A stretch of 51,221 bases of DNA, from positions 1 through 51,221 of the forward strand of contig NZ_JAMJFX010000021.1 in assembly GCF_023544865.1 (NCBI RefSeq), in the 5' to 3' direction. The notes under the pieces were generated by a model, which did not search any database, was not told the origin of the DNA, and worked only from the letters and a program-made list of their open reading frames with translations. Source of the stretch: Phaeovulum molybdatiresistens (GTDB lineage Bacteria; Pseudomonadota; Alphaproteobacteria; Rhodobacterales; Rhodobacteraceae). A program made the position numbers and the translations under genes. How positions within the stretch are numbered: position 1 is the first letter of the stretch; every line of letters starts with the position of its first letter. Below, piece after piece: positions 1-8,749 of this stretch.

Positions 1-1051
1 GGGCGCCGTGGATCAGGTCGACCACACGCTGGCAGGCGGTGATGCGGCCATCCACAGCGGCGGGATGGGAGCAGCGGAGCAAGGTGCCCTCCTGCGCATT
101 GACGGTGATCGGGCGCGCAAGGCCGGCATTGGGCAGGACCGTAGGGTCAACCACCGTCTTGACCGCGTAATAGACGGTCGCCAGCAGCGCGGTATAGACG
201 ACGTTAAGGCCGGCGCGCACCTGCGGCGGGCTGACGAAATCCAGGATGATCTCGTCGCCCTTCACCTCGATGGTCACCGACAGATCCAGCGGCACGTCGA
301 GCGATTCACTGTCAAACACATCGGCAAAGCGGTAGATGCCATCCGGGATCTGGCTGATACCGGAACGCATCTTGCGTTCGGCATAATCCATCAGTTCCTC
401 ACCGGCCTGAAGAACCGTATCAACCCCGTATTTTGCGCAAAGCTCCTGCATCCGCAGCACACCAAGACGGTTGGCCGCGATCTGCGCGCGCAGATCCGAG
501 ATGCGTTCATGCGGCACCTGACAGTTCAGCAGGAACAGACGCTGGATGTCTTCCTGCAACTCGCCCCCCCGGTAAAGCCGGACTGGTGGGATGCGCAGAC
601 CCTCCTGATAGATGTGTGCATGGCCACGATCGGCAAAGTCCGAATGGTGAGCCGTGTTGATCGCCCATGCCACCAGCTTGCCATCGACAAAAATAGGTTC
701 CGCCAGAACGATGTCAGGCAGGTGAGTCCCGCCGCCTTCATAGGCATCATTGCCCATGAAAATGTCGCCCGGCACCACCGTCGCCATTTCGAAATGCGAC
801 AGGATGTAGGGAACGAACCCGATGAAAGAGCCAAGATGCATCGGGATATGCTCTGCCTGGCACAGCATCCGCCCCGAAGCGTCGAAGAGCGCGGTCGAAC
901 AGTCGCGGCGTTCCTTGATGTTCGTGGAGTAGGAGGCGCGAACCAGCGCCTCTCCCATTTCCTCGACGGTCGAGGCAAAAGCCGAGCTTATGACCTCGAC
1001 GGTAATCGGGTTTAGCTTGGGTCGGATCGGGGTGTGGACGGTCATGTTCAT
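1..1051 (-). CDS. hyuB: Hydantoinase/oxoprolinase subunit B, partial (C-terminus outside window)
   Basis: This is the B subunit of an ATP-dependent hydantoinase/5-oxoprolinase, which opens a cyclic amide together with HyuA. Reading leftward from the start, the protein begins MNMTVHTPIRPKLNPITVEV and carries family-typical stretches such as SYSTNIKERRDCSTALFD, MPMHLGSF and GNDAYEGGGTHLPDI. About 350 residues are present of a usual 520-600; the gene runs off the left edge. The chosen ATG (1051) overlaps the hyuA stop as ATGA, so translation is probably coupled; a second in-frame ATG lies at 1045. The substrate could be hydantoin, N-methylhydantoin, 5-oxoproline or another lactam; sequence alone does not decide. 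Confidence 0.9.
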   Translation of the reverse strand, partial: MNMTVHTPIRPKLNPITVEVISSAFASTVEEMGEALVRASYSTNIKERRDCSTALFDASGRMLCQAEHIPMHLGSFIGFVPYILSHFEMATVVPGDIFMGNDAYEGGGTHLPDIVLAEPIFVDGKLVAWAINTAHHSDFADRGHAHIYQEGLRIPPVRLYRGGELQEDIQRLFLLNCQVPHERISDLRAQIAANRLGVLRMQELCAKYGVDTVLQAGEELMDYAERKMRSGISQIPDGIYRFADVFDSESLDVPLDLSVTIEVKGDEIILDFVSPPQVRAGLNVVYTALLATVYYAVKTVVDPTVLPNAGLARPITVNAQEGTLLRCSHPAAVDGRITACQRVVDLIHGA

Positions 1052-3102
1052 TCCTGCGCCTCGAGGATGAGGTTGAGATAGGCGTCGACAGTGGCGGCCA
1101 TGCCAATCGGAACGACAGTGGTGGTGTCCATCTGGTCGATGATCGCAGGCCCCTTGACCACATTGCCGGGCTTCAGATTCGCCCGATCGTACAGCGTGGT
1201 TTCGGTGAAATCGCCCGCTTCGGCCATCCAGACCGGGCGGCTGCCAATCGCGGCATGACTGCTGTCTGCGCCCTCCAGCGGCTGGGGATGGAACTCGGCC
1301 TTGTTGACAAGGCCACTGGCAGCCAGACGGAAGGTCACCAGCTGCATAGGCTCGCCCTCGGCAATGAAACCGTAAAGCTGGCGATGCGCGGCGACAAAGC
1401 CCTGCTCGATCGCCCGGAAAGTCTCGGCGGTGATCGGACCCTCGGGCAAAGGCACGGAAATTTCGTAGTTCTGGCCCACGTAACGCACATCGACGCTGCG
1501 CTCCAACACACGGGCGCCGGCGTTGATCCGCTCCATGTCGAACCATTCCTCTGCCCGCGCGGCCAGATCGTCATAGATCGAGGCGACACCCTCGGTAGTG
1601 GCCTCATCGAACCGGGTCAGGCTGGTGGCCGAGAAGTCCGACCGCAGATCGGTCATCAGAAGGCCCATCGCGCACAGGACGCCCGGCGTGCGTGGTATCA
1701 ACACGCGGCTCATGCCCAGTTCCCTAGCAAGACGCGCGGCCTGCACAGGGCCCGCGCCCCCGAAGGCGACCAGCGTATAGTCGCGCGGATCATAGCCCCG
1801 CTGCACCGAGATGACCCGGATCGCCTTCGCCATGTTGGCGATCACGATGTCCAGAATGCCGTTTGCAGTTTCCAGCGTGCCGATGCCCAAACGGTCTGCC
1901 AGTTTCTGGATCGCGCGCACCGAAAGGTCGCGGTCGATCTTCATGCGGCCGTTCAGTAGGTATTCCGGATTCTGGGTCTGAAGCACGACGTTGGCATCGG
2001 TGACGGTGGGTTCGTCATTGCCCAGCCCATAGCAGGCGGGCCCCGGATTCGCCCCGGCAGACCGCGGCCCGACCTTGAGCAGGCCACCGTTGTCGACATA
2101 GGCGATAGATCCGCCCCCTGCCCCCACGGTGTGAATGTCCAGCATCGGCACCTTCAGCGGATAGCCATGCACCACGGATTCATTCACGACGCGACACTTT
2201 CCGTCCGTCAGCAAAGCAACGTCGGAAGAGGTCCCCCCCATGTCGAAGGTGATAAGCTTGTTGATGCACGTCATCCGTCCGATTGCCTGCGCCGCAACTA
2301 CACCCGTCGAAGGGCCAGACAGCACGGTGCGAACCGGATTTTCGGCGGCAGTGTCAAAGGCGATCACCCCGCCGTTCGATTGCGTCAGCTGCGGCGGCAC
2401 CTCCAGACCGATGTCGCTCAGCTTCTGTTTCAGCGCGCGCACATAGCCCTTCATGACCGGGCCGAGATAGGCGTTGACAACCGTGGTCGACAGCCGCTCG
2501 AACTCGCGGAACTCGGGCGCAATGGCAGAGGATATCGCGGTGAAGGCTTCCGGAAATTCCTCTGCGATGATTTCGGCGGCGCGGCGTTCATGGGCGTCAT
2601 TTAGGAAGCTATAAAGGAAGGAAACAGCAACCGACTTCACGCCCGCAGACTTCAGATCACGCACCGCGGTTCGGAAGGCATCCTCGTCCAGCGCCTGCTC
2701 CACGCTGCCATCGGATTTCATCCGCTCGGCAACGCCCAGGCGCAGATCGCGCGTCACAAGGGTTTCGGGCTTGTCGGCCAGAAGGTCATACAGATCGGGA
2801 CGTTTCTGGCGGCCGATTTCCAGAAGGTCGCGAAAGCCGTCGGTGGTAATCAACCCGGTTTTCACCCCGCGCCCCTGGATCAGGGCATTGGTAGCAACCG
2901 TTGTCCCGTGCCCCAGAAAGCTCAGCTCGCTTGCTGTGGCACCGACGTTCGACAACCCCTCGGTCACACCTTGGGTGATGCCGCGCGACGGATCATCAGG
3001 GGTCGAGGACACTTTCCAAATCGTCACTTCACCACTGGTATCGTTGAACAGGCAGACGTCGGTGAAGGTGCCGCCAGAATCTACGCCAATGCGCCAAGCC
3101 AT
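1048..3102 (-). CDS. hyuA: Hydantoinase/oxoprolinase subunit A
   Basis: The 684-residue ATP-dependent hydantoinase/oxoprolinase A subunit has the ASKHA-fold nucleotide-binding start WRIGVDSGGTFTDVCLF, then LGHGTTVATNALIQGRG (around residues 64-80), the central domain with TFDMGGTSSDVALL and GAGGGSIAYVD, and AFGGAGPVQAARLARELG towards the C-terminus. The length is normal for a separate A subunit. An AGGGG site lies 7-11 bases before ATG 3102. It is transcribed with hyuB and is divergent from the transporter operon across a 392-bp regulatory region. In this family the A and B subunits form a complex that couples ATP hydrolysis to opening of a five-membered imide or lactam ring; the actual substrate here is unknown. 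Confidence 0.93.
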   Translation of the reverse strand: MAWRIGVDSGGTFTDVCLFNDTSGEVTIWKVSSTPDDPSRGITQGVTEGLSNVGATASELSFLGHGTTVATNALIQGRGVKTGLITTDGFRDLLEIGRQKRPDLYDLLADKPETLVTRDLRLGVAERMKSDGSVEQALDEDAFRTAVRDLKSAGVKSVAVSFLYSFLNDAHERRAAEIIAEEFPEAFTAISSAIAPEFREFERLSTTVVNAYLGPVMKGYVRALKQKLSDIGLEVPPQLTQSNGGVIAFDTAAENPVRTVLSGPSTGVVAAQAIGRMTCINKLITFDMGGTSSDVALLTDGKCRVVNESVVHGYPLKVPMLDIHTVGAGGGSIAYVDNGGLLKVGPRSAGANPGPACYGLGNDEPTVTDANVVLQTQNPEYLLNGRMKIDRDLSVRAIQKLADRLGIGTLETANGILDIVIANMAKAIRVISVQRGYDPRDYTLVAFGGAGPVQAARLARELGMSRVLIPRTPGVLCAMGLLMTDLRSDFSATSLTRFDEATTEGVASIYDDLAARAEEWFDMERINAGARVLERSVDVRYVGQNYEISVPLPEGPITAETFRAIEQGFVAAHRQLYGFIAEGEPMQLVTFRLAASGLVNKAEFHPQPLEGADSSHAAIGSRPVWMAEAGDFTETTLYDRANLKPGNVVKGPAIIDQMDTTTVVPIGMAATVDAYLNLILEAQE

Positions 3103-3223
3103 TATAAACCCCTGTATTTGTGGGCGAAGTTTTCAGAAAAGCAAACAGCCTGGCGGGACAAGTCGCCCGGGCCTCGCTGTTTGCCGATGCCCTCATCAAG
3201 CCGGGACGGGACAGAATCGTCAA

Positions 3224-3240
3224 TGTTATTCTCAATAACA
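3224..3240. promoter_or_regulatory. Perfect palindrome, candidate operator for hyuAB
   Basis: TGTTATT and AATAACA form perfect 7-bp arms around CTC in an otherwise AT-rich stretch. It lies 122 bp before the hyuA start, between the divergent operons. This is the size and shape of a dimeric repressor site (GntR, IclR or RpiR type), but no regulator gene is present in the window, so the assignment is inferred from structure alone. Confidence 0.45.
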
Positions 3241-3338
3241 GAACTGACATTTTATTTTGATCTATTTATTGGAATTGGTAGCACAAAAATTGTCACCATG
3301 ATCACCGCCCCGCCTACAGAGTGAACTTTGATTTCCTA

Positions 3339-3357
3339 TATTTGCAAATGGCAAATA
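3339..3357. promoter_or_regulatory. Second perfect palindrome, candidate operator for the transporter operon
   Basis: TATTTGC and GCAAATA are perfect 7-bp arms separated by AAATG. The site lies about 100 bp downstream of the first palindrome and just before a possible -35 element (3384), well placed to control the rightward operon. The two palindromes differ in sequence, so two different regulators are possible. Confidence 0.42.
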
Positions 3358-3383
3358 AACTACTTCTGTTAATTGGAATTATC

Positions 3384-3413
3384 TTGACGGATTCGTGACG
3401 CGCTTCCTAACGT
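3384..3413 (+). promoter_or_regulatory. Possible sigma-70 promoter of the transporter operon
   Basis: TTGACG at 3384-3389 is a good -35 match; 18 bp later TAACGT (3408-3413) is a poor -10. This is the best pair seen in the 3103-3494 gap, which otherwise holds only the two palindromes and no gene. The start codon follows about 80 bp later. Confidence 0.28.
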
Positions 3414-3494
3414 TAAACCATAGAAACCGACGGGAGAGGCGGGCATCTGTCGTCTTGCCAATCCCCGCAGGTCGTACACAAGGGAGCCAGAACC

Positions 3495-5024
3495 ATGAAC
3501 TTGACCAGACGTCGCCTTCTCGAGCTGACAACGATCAGCGGTGCCGCAACTTTGCTTGGCGGACGTTTTGCCTTCGCACAGGAATCGCAGGTTCTGCGCA
3601 TTGGCCTGTCCACCTACCCCCCGCACTTCCGCCCCTGGGTGAACGTTGGCTGGTCCGGCCATATGGTCAGCTCGCTGATCAACCGCAACCTGATTTCCTA
3701 CAATCCTGAGGGCAAGCTGGTGGGCGAACTGGCCGAGTCCTGGGAAAACACGGCCCCCACGACCTGGCGGATCCGCCTGCGCGACGCGAAATTCCATGAT
3801 GGCAGCCCGGTGACAGCGGCGGATGTGGAATGGACCATCGCCGCGATCCGCACCGATGGTTCGGGCGCCTACATGTTTGATGCCCTCAAGCCGATCAAGG
3901 CAGTGAATGTCATCGACGACCGCACGTTTGAACTGGAAACAGACGGTCCTCTGGCGATTGTCCCGGCATTGCTCGCCTATCCCTTCTTTGCGATCCTCAA
4001 GGCGGAGTCGACGTCGGAGGAAGATTACGGTATCGGCGCAGGCCCCTATCGCATCGTTGCGGCCGAAAAGGGCGTTTCGATCGAGCTGGAACCGAATGAG
4101 CACTACTTTAAGGAGGGTATCCCACCGCTCAAGGGCGTAGTGGTCACCCCCTATATCGATGAGAACGCCCGCGTCGCCGCTCTTACCGCGGGCGATGTGG
4201 ACCTGATCGACTATGTTCCGTGGTCGGCGATGGAGGCGATCAGCGCCAACAAGGACCTTGCCTTGCACAAGGTCGACTCGGGTGCCTTCATGTTCCTCAC
4301 ATTCAACGGCAACGGCCCCTTTGCCGATCCGCGCGTGCGTCAAGCGGTGGCCTTCGGGTTGCGCCGCGAGGAATTCGTGAAGTCCATCTTCTTCGGCTTT
4401 GGCGCCCCGATGACCGGCCTGCCACGCTCCTCTGCCACGCCCTACTACCGCGAGGAGCAGGCGAAATTCTGGGGCTATGACCCGGAACGTGCCAAGGCGC
4501 TGCTGAAGGAAGCCGGCCACGAGAACGGCCTTGAGGTGACGCTGCTGTCGTCTTCGCAATACAGCATGCACCGCGACACCGCCGTTCTGGTGCAGGCCCA
4601 GCTGGCCGAAATCGGCATCAAGGTGAACCTGCTGATGCCCGATTGGGCGACCCGGGTGTCGATGGGCAACAACGGCGCGGGCGATTTCCAGGTGCAGGGC
4701 AATGCGCTGGACATCATCGACCCCGATGCGACCCACACGCTTGTCGACCCGACGCTATCGCCGACCTACCTGCGCAGCCGCAACTTCGAGATCGAGGGCC
4801 TGAGCGCGCTTTACGCCGCCGGCCGGCAGGAACTGGACCCCGCGAAACGGGTCGAGATCTACCAACAGGCTGACCAGAAGGTGCTCGACGGCACCTCGAT
4901 GTGCGGACTTGCCTATCGCGCGACTGGCTACGCCACCCGAGCTTCGATAAAGGACTTCGGGATGCTGCCCGACCAGCTTTCGGTCTTCTCGGCCACTGGC
5001 TTCGACAAGCTGAAATTCGGCTGA
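3495..5024 (+). CDS. ABC transporter solute-binding protein, SBP_bac_5 (peptide/opine type), Tat-exported
   Basis: This 509-residue periplasmic solute-binding protein belongs to the family that serves dipeptide, opine, nickel and related importers. The N-terminus NLTRRRLLELTTISGAATLL is a twin-arginine signal followed by a cut site near FAFAQ; there is no lipobox. Family features include GELAESWENTAPTTWRIRLR (around 75-95), RDAKFHDGSPVTAADVEW, and FADPRVRQAVAFGLRREEFV in the middle. A GGGAG site precedes ATG 3495. It is the first gene of the rightward operon and is separated from the permeases by a strong hairpin. The ligand is not predictable; the neighbours suggest a cyclic or N-substituted amino-acid-like compound. 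Confidence 0.9.
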   Translation: MNLTRRRLLELTTISGAATLLGGRFAFAQESQVLRIGLSTYPPHFRPWVNVGWSGHMVSSLINRNLISYNPEGKLVGELAESWENTAPTTWRIRLRDAKFHDGSPVTAADVEWTIAAIRTDGSGAYMFDALKPIKAVNVIDDRTFELETDGPLAIVPALLAYPFFAILKAESTSEEDYGIGAGPYRIVAAEKGVSIELEPNEHYFKEGIPPLKGVVVTPYIDENARVAALTAGDVDLIDYVPWSAMEAISANKDLALHKVDSGAFMFLTFNGNGPFADPRVRQAVAFGLRREEFVKSIFFGFGAPMTGLPRSSATPYYREEQAKFWGYDPERAKALLKEAGHENGLEVTLLSSSQYSMHRDTAVLVQAQLAEIGIKVNLLMPDWATRVSMGNNGAGDFQVQGNALDIIDPDATHTLVDPTLSPTYLRSRNFEIEGLSALYAAGRQELDPAKRVEIYQQADQKVLDGTSMCGLAYRATGYATRASIKDFGMLPDQLSVFSATGFDKLKFG

Positions 5025-5026
5025 AC

Positions 5027-5068
5027 CTGAGACGGCCCGGAGCCATTGGACCCGGGCCGCACTCTCAG
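5027..5068 (+). terminator. Intercistronic hairpin between binding-protein and permease genes
   Basis: CTGAGA plus CGGCCCGG on the left pairs with CCGGGCCG plus TCTCAG on the right, giving a long GC-rich stem with a short internal bulge. There is no T-run after it, so it is more likely an mRNA-stabilising element or partial attenuator. Such hairpins are common after solute-binding-protein genes, where they let the binding protein be made in excess over the permeases. Confidence 0.55.
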
Positions 5069-5092
5069 ATGACGCGATGAAAGGACTTCAGG

Positions 5093-6040
5093 ATGGGTTG
5101 GTTTCTTCGGCGCATCGCGCAAAGCATCGTGATGCTTTGGGTGGTGATTTCCCTGGTTTTCTTGTCCATCCACTTCGTTCCCGGCGACCCGGTGGAATTG
5201 CTTCTGGCGCAGGATGGCGCGACGCCCGACCCTGCGATGGTCGAGGTCGTCCGTGGCCAGCTGGGGCTGGACAGGCCGCTGCACGAACAATACGTGAAAA
5301 AGCTCGGCGACCTGCTGCGCTTTGATCTGGGGAAATCCATCGTCGACGAAAGCTCTGTCGGCAAGGAGGTCGCGCGTCGCCTGCCCCGCACGCTGGAATT
5401 GATCGCGGCGGCGGGCCTTCTGAGCCTGCTAATCGGCCTGCCTGCCGGTGTGCTTGCGGCCCTGCGGCCCGCAAGCCTGTTCAGCCGGATGGCCAACCTA
5501 GCAAGTGGCACGGCGCAATCGATCCCGGTGTTCGTGATCGGCACCCTGTTCGTGATCACCTTCGCGCAATTGCTGGGCTGGTTGCCGGCCGGAGGCTTCG
5601 TTGCCTTCGAACGCGATCCGGCCAAGCATCTGCTGCTTCTGATCATGCCTGCCACGACGATCGCTGTCGGCCTGTCAGCCATCGTCTTCCGCATCACCCG
5701 CGCCTCGATGCTGGATGTGTTGCCGCTGGATTTCATCCGTACCGCCCGCGCCAAGGGCGTGCCACGGCGCCGGGTGATCCTGCAACATGCGCTTCGCAAT
5801 GCGCTGATGCCGGTGATCACCGTTTTCGCCCTGCAGCTGGGCGGGCTTCTGGCCGGCACGGTGCTGGTCGAGACGGTGTTCAACTGGCCCGGCCTGTCGG
5901 GGATGCTGGTCAGCGGCGTCAATGCTAGGGATTACCCGGTGGTGACCGGCGTCATCGTGGTCGTGGCCGCCTTTTACATCGGCCTGAACCTTTTGGTCGA
6001 CATCCTTTATGGCCTGACCGATCCGCGGGTGCGCAAATGA
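5093..6040 (+). CDS. ABC transporter permease, DppB/OppB type
   Basis: This 315-residue inner-membrane permease has about six membrane segments. It starts MGWFLRRIAQSIVMLWVVIS, typical of the DppB/OppB family, and has the N-terminal motif FLSIHFVPGDPVELLLAQDG. The EAA loop that contacts the ATPase is DFIRTARAKGVPRRRVILQH (around residues 214-233). The C-terminus LVDILYGLTDPRVRK is also family-typical. AGGA lies before ATG 5093. It overlaps the next permease gene by ATGA. Confidence 0.93.
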   Translation: MGWFLRRIAQSIVMLWVVISLVFLSIHFVPGDPVELLLAQDGATPDPAMVEVVRGQLGLDRPLHEQYVKKLGDLLRFDLGKSIVDESSVGKEVARRLPRTLELIAAAGLLSLLIGLPAGVLAALRPASLFSRMANLASGTAQSIPVFVIGTLFVITFAQLLGWLPAGGFVAFERDPAKHLLLLIMPATTIAVGLSAIVFRITRASMLDVLPLDFIRTARAKGVPRRRVILQHALRNALMPVITVFALQLGGLLAGTVLVETVFNWPGLSGMLVSGVNARDYPVVTGVIVVVAAFYIGLNLLVDILYGLTDPRVRK

Positions 6041-6849
6041 GAAAAATCTTTTCTGCCCCCTCGGGCATCCTTCTCCTGACCATGGTGCTGGGTGCACTGC
6101 TAGCGCCGGTTCTGCCGCTGCAAGATCCGCTCGCGATGGATATGAGCGGGCGCTTCGCCGGCCCCTCGGCGAACCACTGGCTTGGGCAGGACGACTATGG
6201 CCGCGACCTGCTATCCCGGCTGGTCTACGCGCTGCGCGGGGCGATCCTGATCTCGGGTAGTTCGGCGGTGCTGGCGGCGGTGATCGGCATCAGCATCGGC
6301 GTTATCGCCGGTTATGTCCGCGGCTTTTCCGAGATGCTGTCGCTGCGGATCATGGACGTGATCCTGTGCTTTCCCCCGTTGCTTCTGGCGATGTTGGCGG
6401 CCACGCTTTACGGCGCAGGCCCACAGACCTTGGTGCCGGTACTGGCGCTGGTTTTCGTGCCCAGCTTCACCCGCGTAGCCCATGCCAGCGTGATGACGGT
6501 TCGGGCGATGGACTACGTGGACGCGGTCAAGCTGATGGGGGCGCCGTCCCGGCGGATCATTTTCAGAACCATTCTGCCCAACGTCTCGGGACCGCTTTTC
6601 GTGCAGTTCAGTTTTGTCGTGGCGATGTCGGTGGTGCTGGAATCGGGGCTCTCCTATCTTGGCCTGGGCGTACTGCCGCCCGAGCCCTCGCTGGGAATGA
6701 TGATCGGCGCAGCAAGGGCGACCTTCCTGACCGAACCGTGGCTGCTGCTGGCGCCCTGCATCCTTCTTTCCGTCCTCATCCTGGTCCTGAACGCCTTCTG
6801 CGACCACCTGCGCCATTTGCTCGATCCGCGCCGCAGTGCCGGCAGCTGA
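6037..6849 (+). CDS. ABC transporter permease, DppC/OppC type
   Basis: The second permease half has 270 residues. The family-typical stretch HWLGQDDYGRDLLSRLVYAL lies near residues 47-66, and the EAA loop is YVDAVKLMGAPSRRIIFRTI, followed by LPNVSGPLFVQFSFVVAMSV. The C-terminal part LGVLPPEPSLGMMIGAARA is also typical. It starts at an ATGA overlap with the DppB-type gene, so the two are translationally coupled. It is slightly shorter than many DppC proteins because the N-terminal cytoplasmic extension is short. Confidence 0.92.
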   Translation: MRKIFSAPSGILLLTMVLGALLAPVLPLQDPLAMDMSGRFAGPSANHWLGQDDYGRDLLSRLVYALRGAILISGSSAVLAAVIGISIGVIAGYVRGFSEMLSLRIMDVILCFPPLLLAMLAATLYGAGPQTLVPVLALVFVPSFTRVAHASVMTVRAMDYVDAVKLMGAPSRRIIFRTILPNVSGPLFVQFSFVVAMSVVLESGLSYLGLGVLPPEPSLGMMIGAARATFLTEPWLLLAPCILLSVLILVLNAFCDHLRHLLDPRRSAGS

Positions 6850-6862
6850 GCGGGAGACACCA

Positions 6863-8695
6863 ATGACCATGACACAATCTTCCGCCGCGCCCCTGCTGCA
6901 AGTCTCGGATCTGGCAGTATCCTTCCGCAAGGATGGCCAATGGCGTAACGTCGTGCGCGACATGAACTTCTCGGTCACGGCGGGCGAAACGTTGGCGATT
7001 GTTGGGGAGTCGGGGTCGGGGAAATCGGTCACCTCGATGGCGGTGATGCAGCTTTTGCCGCGGGTTTCGACCCGCATCACCGGCAAGGTGCTGTTTCAGG
7101 ACCGAGACCTGCTGGCCCTGGGCGAACCCGAGATGGAGGCCGTGCGCGGCAACCGTATCTCGATGATCTTCCAGGAACCGATGACGTCCCTGAACCCGGT
7201 GATGACGATTGGCGCCCAGATCGCCGAGGCGATCCGCGTCCACCGCCCGGTCTCGAAGGCCGAAGCCCGCGCGCTCGCGCTCGAGATGATGGATCGGGTT
7301 CACATCCCGGCAGCCCGGTCGCGCTATGACGACTTTCCGCACCAGTTTTCAGGCGGGATGCGCCAGCGGGTGATGATCGCGGCGGCGTTGGCCTGCAAGC
7401 CCGACCTGTTGATCGCGGATGAACCTACCACCGCCCTCGACGTGACGATCCAGGCACAGGTCCTGGACCTGATCAAGGAGCTTCAGGCCGACACCGGCAT
7501 GGGCGTGATCTTCATCACCCATGACATGGGCGTTGTCGCCGAGGTCGCAGACCGCACCCTGGTGATGTACAATGGCGATGTGATCGAAAGCGGCACCACC
7601 GCGCAGATCTTCGCTACCCCGCAAAAGACCTACACCCGGGCGCTGCTGTCGGCGGTGCCAAAACTTGGTACCATGGGGGGAACGCCCCATCCCCTGCCCT
7701 ATCCGGTCTTCGACATGCAGACCGGAACCATGACGGAACTGCCCCTGCGCGGCGATACGCTCCAATCGGATGCAAAGCCCCTGCTGGAGGTGACGGGCCT
7801 CAGCAAGCGTTTCGAGGTAAAAAGCAAGATCCTCAAGCGGGTGGTGGCGCGGGTCCACGCGGTAGAACAGGTCGGCCTCATGCTGCGCCGCGGAGAGACG
7901 CTGTCGATCGTCGGGGAGTCGGGCTGCGGCAAATCCACCACCGGGCGACTGCTCACGGGGCTTTACCCTTCAGACAGCGGCCGCATCCTGCTGGACGGGC
8001 GCGAACTTGGCAAAATCCCTGCGAACGAGCGTGCGCGCGACATCCAGATGATCTTTCAGGACCCCTACGCCAGCCTCAACCCGCGGCTTCGGGTCGGCGA
8101 AGCGATCACCGAACCGCTGCGCATCCACAAGCTCGTACCTCGCAAGGACGAGGCGGAGATCGCGGAAAGGCTTCTGGAACGGGTAGGCCTGCAGGCGCAG
8201 ATGGCAGACCGCTACCCGCACGAATTTTCGGGTGGCCAGCGCCAAAGGATCTGCGTTGCCCGCGCGCTGGTGATGAAGCCCAAGGTCATCGTGGCCGACG
8301 AGGCGGTCTCGGCGCTGGATGTGACGATGAAGACCCAGGTGATCAACCTGATGATGGACCTGCAACAGGAAATGGGCCTGGGCTTCGTCTTCATCAGCCA
8401 CGACATGGCCGTGGTGGAACGCATCAGCCACAAGGTCGCGGTGATGTATCTGGGCGAAGTCGTCGAAATGGGGCCGCGGGCGGCGATCTTCTCGAACCCG
8501 ACCCATCCCTACACCCGCCGGCTTCTTTCGGCGGTGCCGGTACCCGATCCCGCGCGGCGCGGGCAGCGTTCGGCGCCACCGATACTGGAACTGCGCAGCC
8601 CCTTGCGCACAAGTGACTATCGCCACCCCGTCCGGCGCTACCTCGAGGTATCGCAGGGCCACTTCGTACAGGAACCCGGCCCCGAATGGACATGA
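6863..8695 (+). CDS. Fused double ABC ATPase (DppD-DppF type)
   Basis: Two ABC ATPase domains are fused in 610 residues. The first has Walker A GESGSGKS, signature FSGGMRQR and Walker [13 protein letters not shown]; the second has [18 protein letters not shown] and [12 protein letters not shown]. Each is followed by the oligopeptide-type C-terminal region ([16 protein letters not shown] in the second). The fusion replaces separate DppD and DppF subunits and is common in opine/glutathione-type importers. I chose ATG 6863 because a GGGAG site sits just before it; an earlier in-frame ATG (6836) would overlap the permease gene and adds only nine non-conserved residues. The second Walker B reads DEAVSALD rather than DEPTSALD. 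Confidence 0.93.
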   Translation: MTMTQSSAAPLLQVSDLAVSFRKDGQWRNVVRDMNFSVTAGETLAIVGESGSGKSVTSMAVMQLLPRVSTRITGKVLFQDRDLLALGEPEMEAVRGNRISMIFQEPMTSLNPVMTIGAQIAEAIRVHRPVSKAEARALALEMMDRVHIPAARSRYDDFPHQFSGGMRQRVMIAAALACKPDLLIADEPTTALDVTIQAQVLDLIKELQADTGMGVIFITHDMGVVAEVADRTLVMYNGDVIESGTTAQIFATPQKTYTRALLSAVPKLGTMGGTPHPLPYPVFDMQTGTMTELPLRGDTLQSDAKPLLEVTGLSKRFEVKSKILKRVVARVHAVEQVGLMLRRGETLSIVGESGCGKSTTGRLLTGLYPSDSGRILLDGRELGKIPANERARDIQMIFQDPYASLNPRLRVGEAITEPLRIHKLVPRKDEAEIAERLLERVGLQAQMADRYPHEFSGGQRQRICVARALVMKPKVIVADEAVSALDVTMKTQVINLMMDLQQEMGLGFVFISHDMAVVERISHKVAVMYLGEVVEMGPRAAIFSNPTHPYTRRLLSAVPVPDPARRGQRSAPPILELRSPLRTSDYRHPVRRYLEVSQGHFVQEPGPEWT

Positions 8696-8749
8696 TCCGC
8701 CTTGCCGCCGAGCGCGGCTAGGCACCCGGCCCCGACAAAGAGAACTCTC

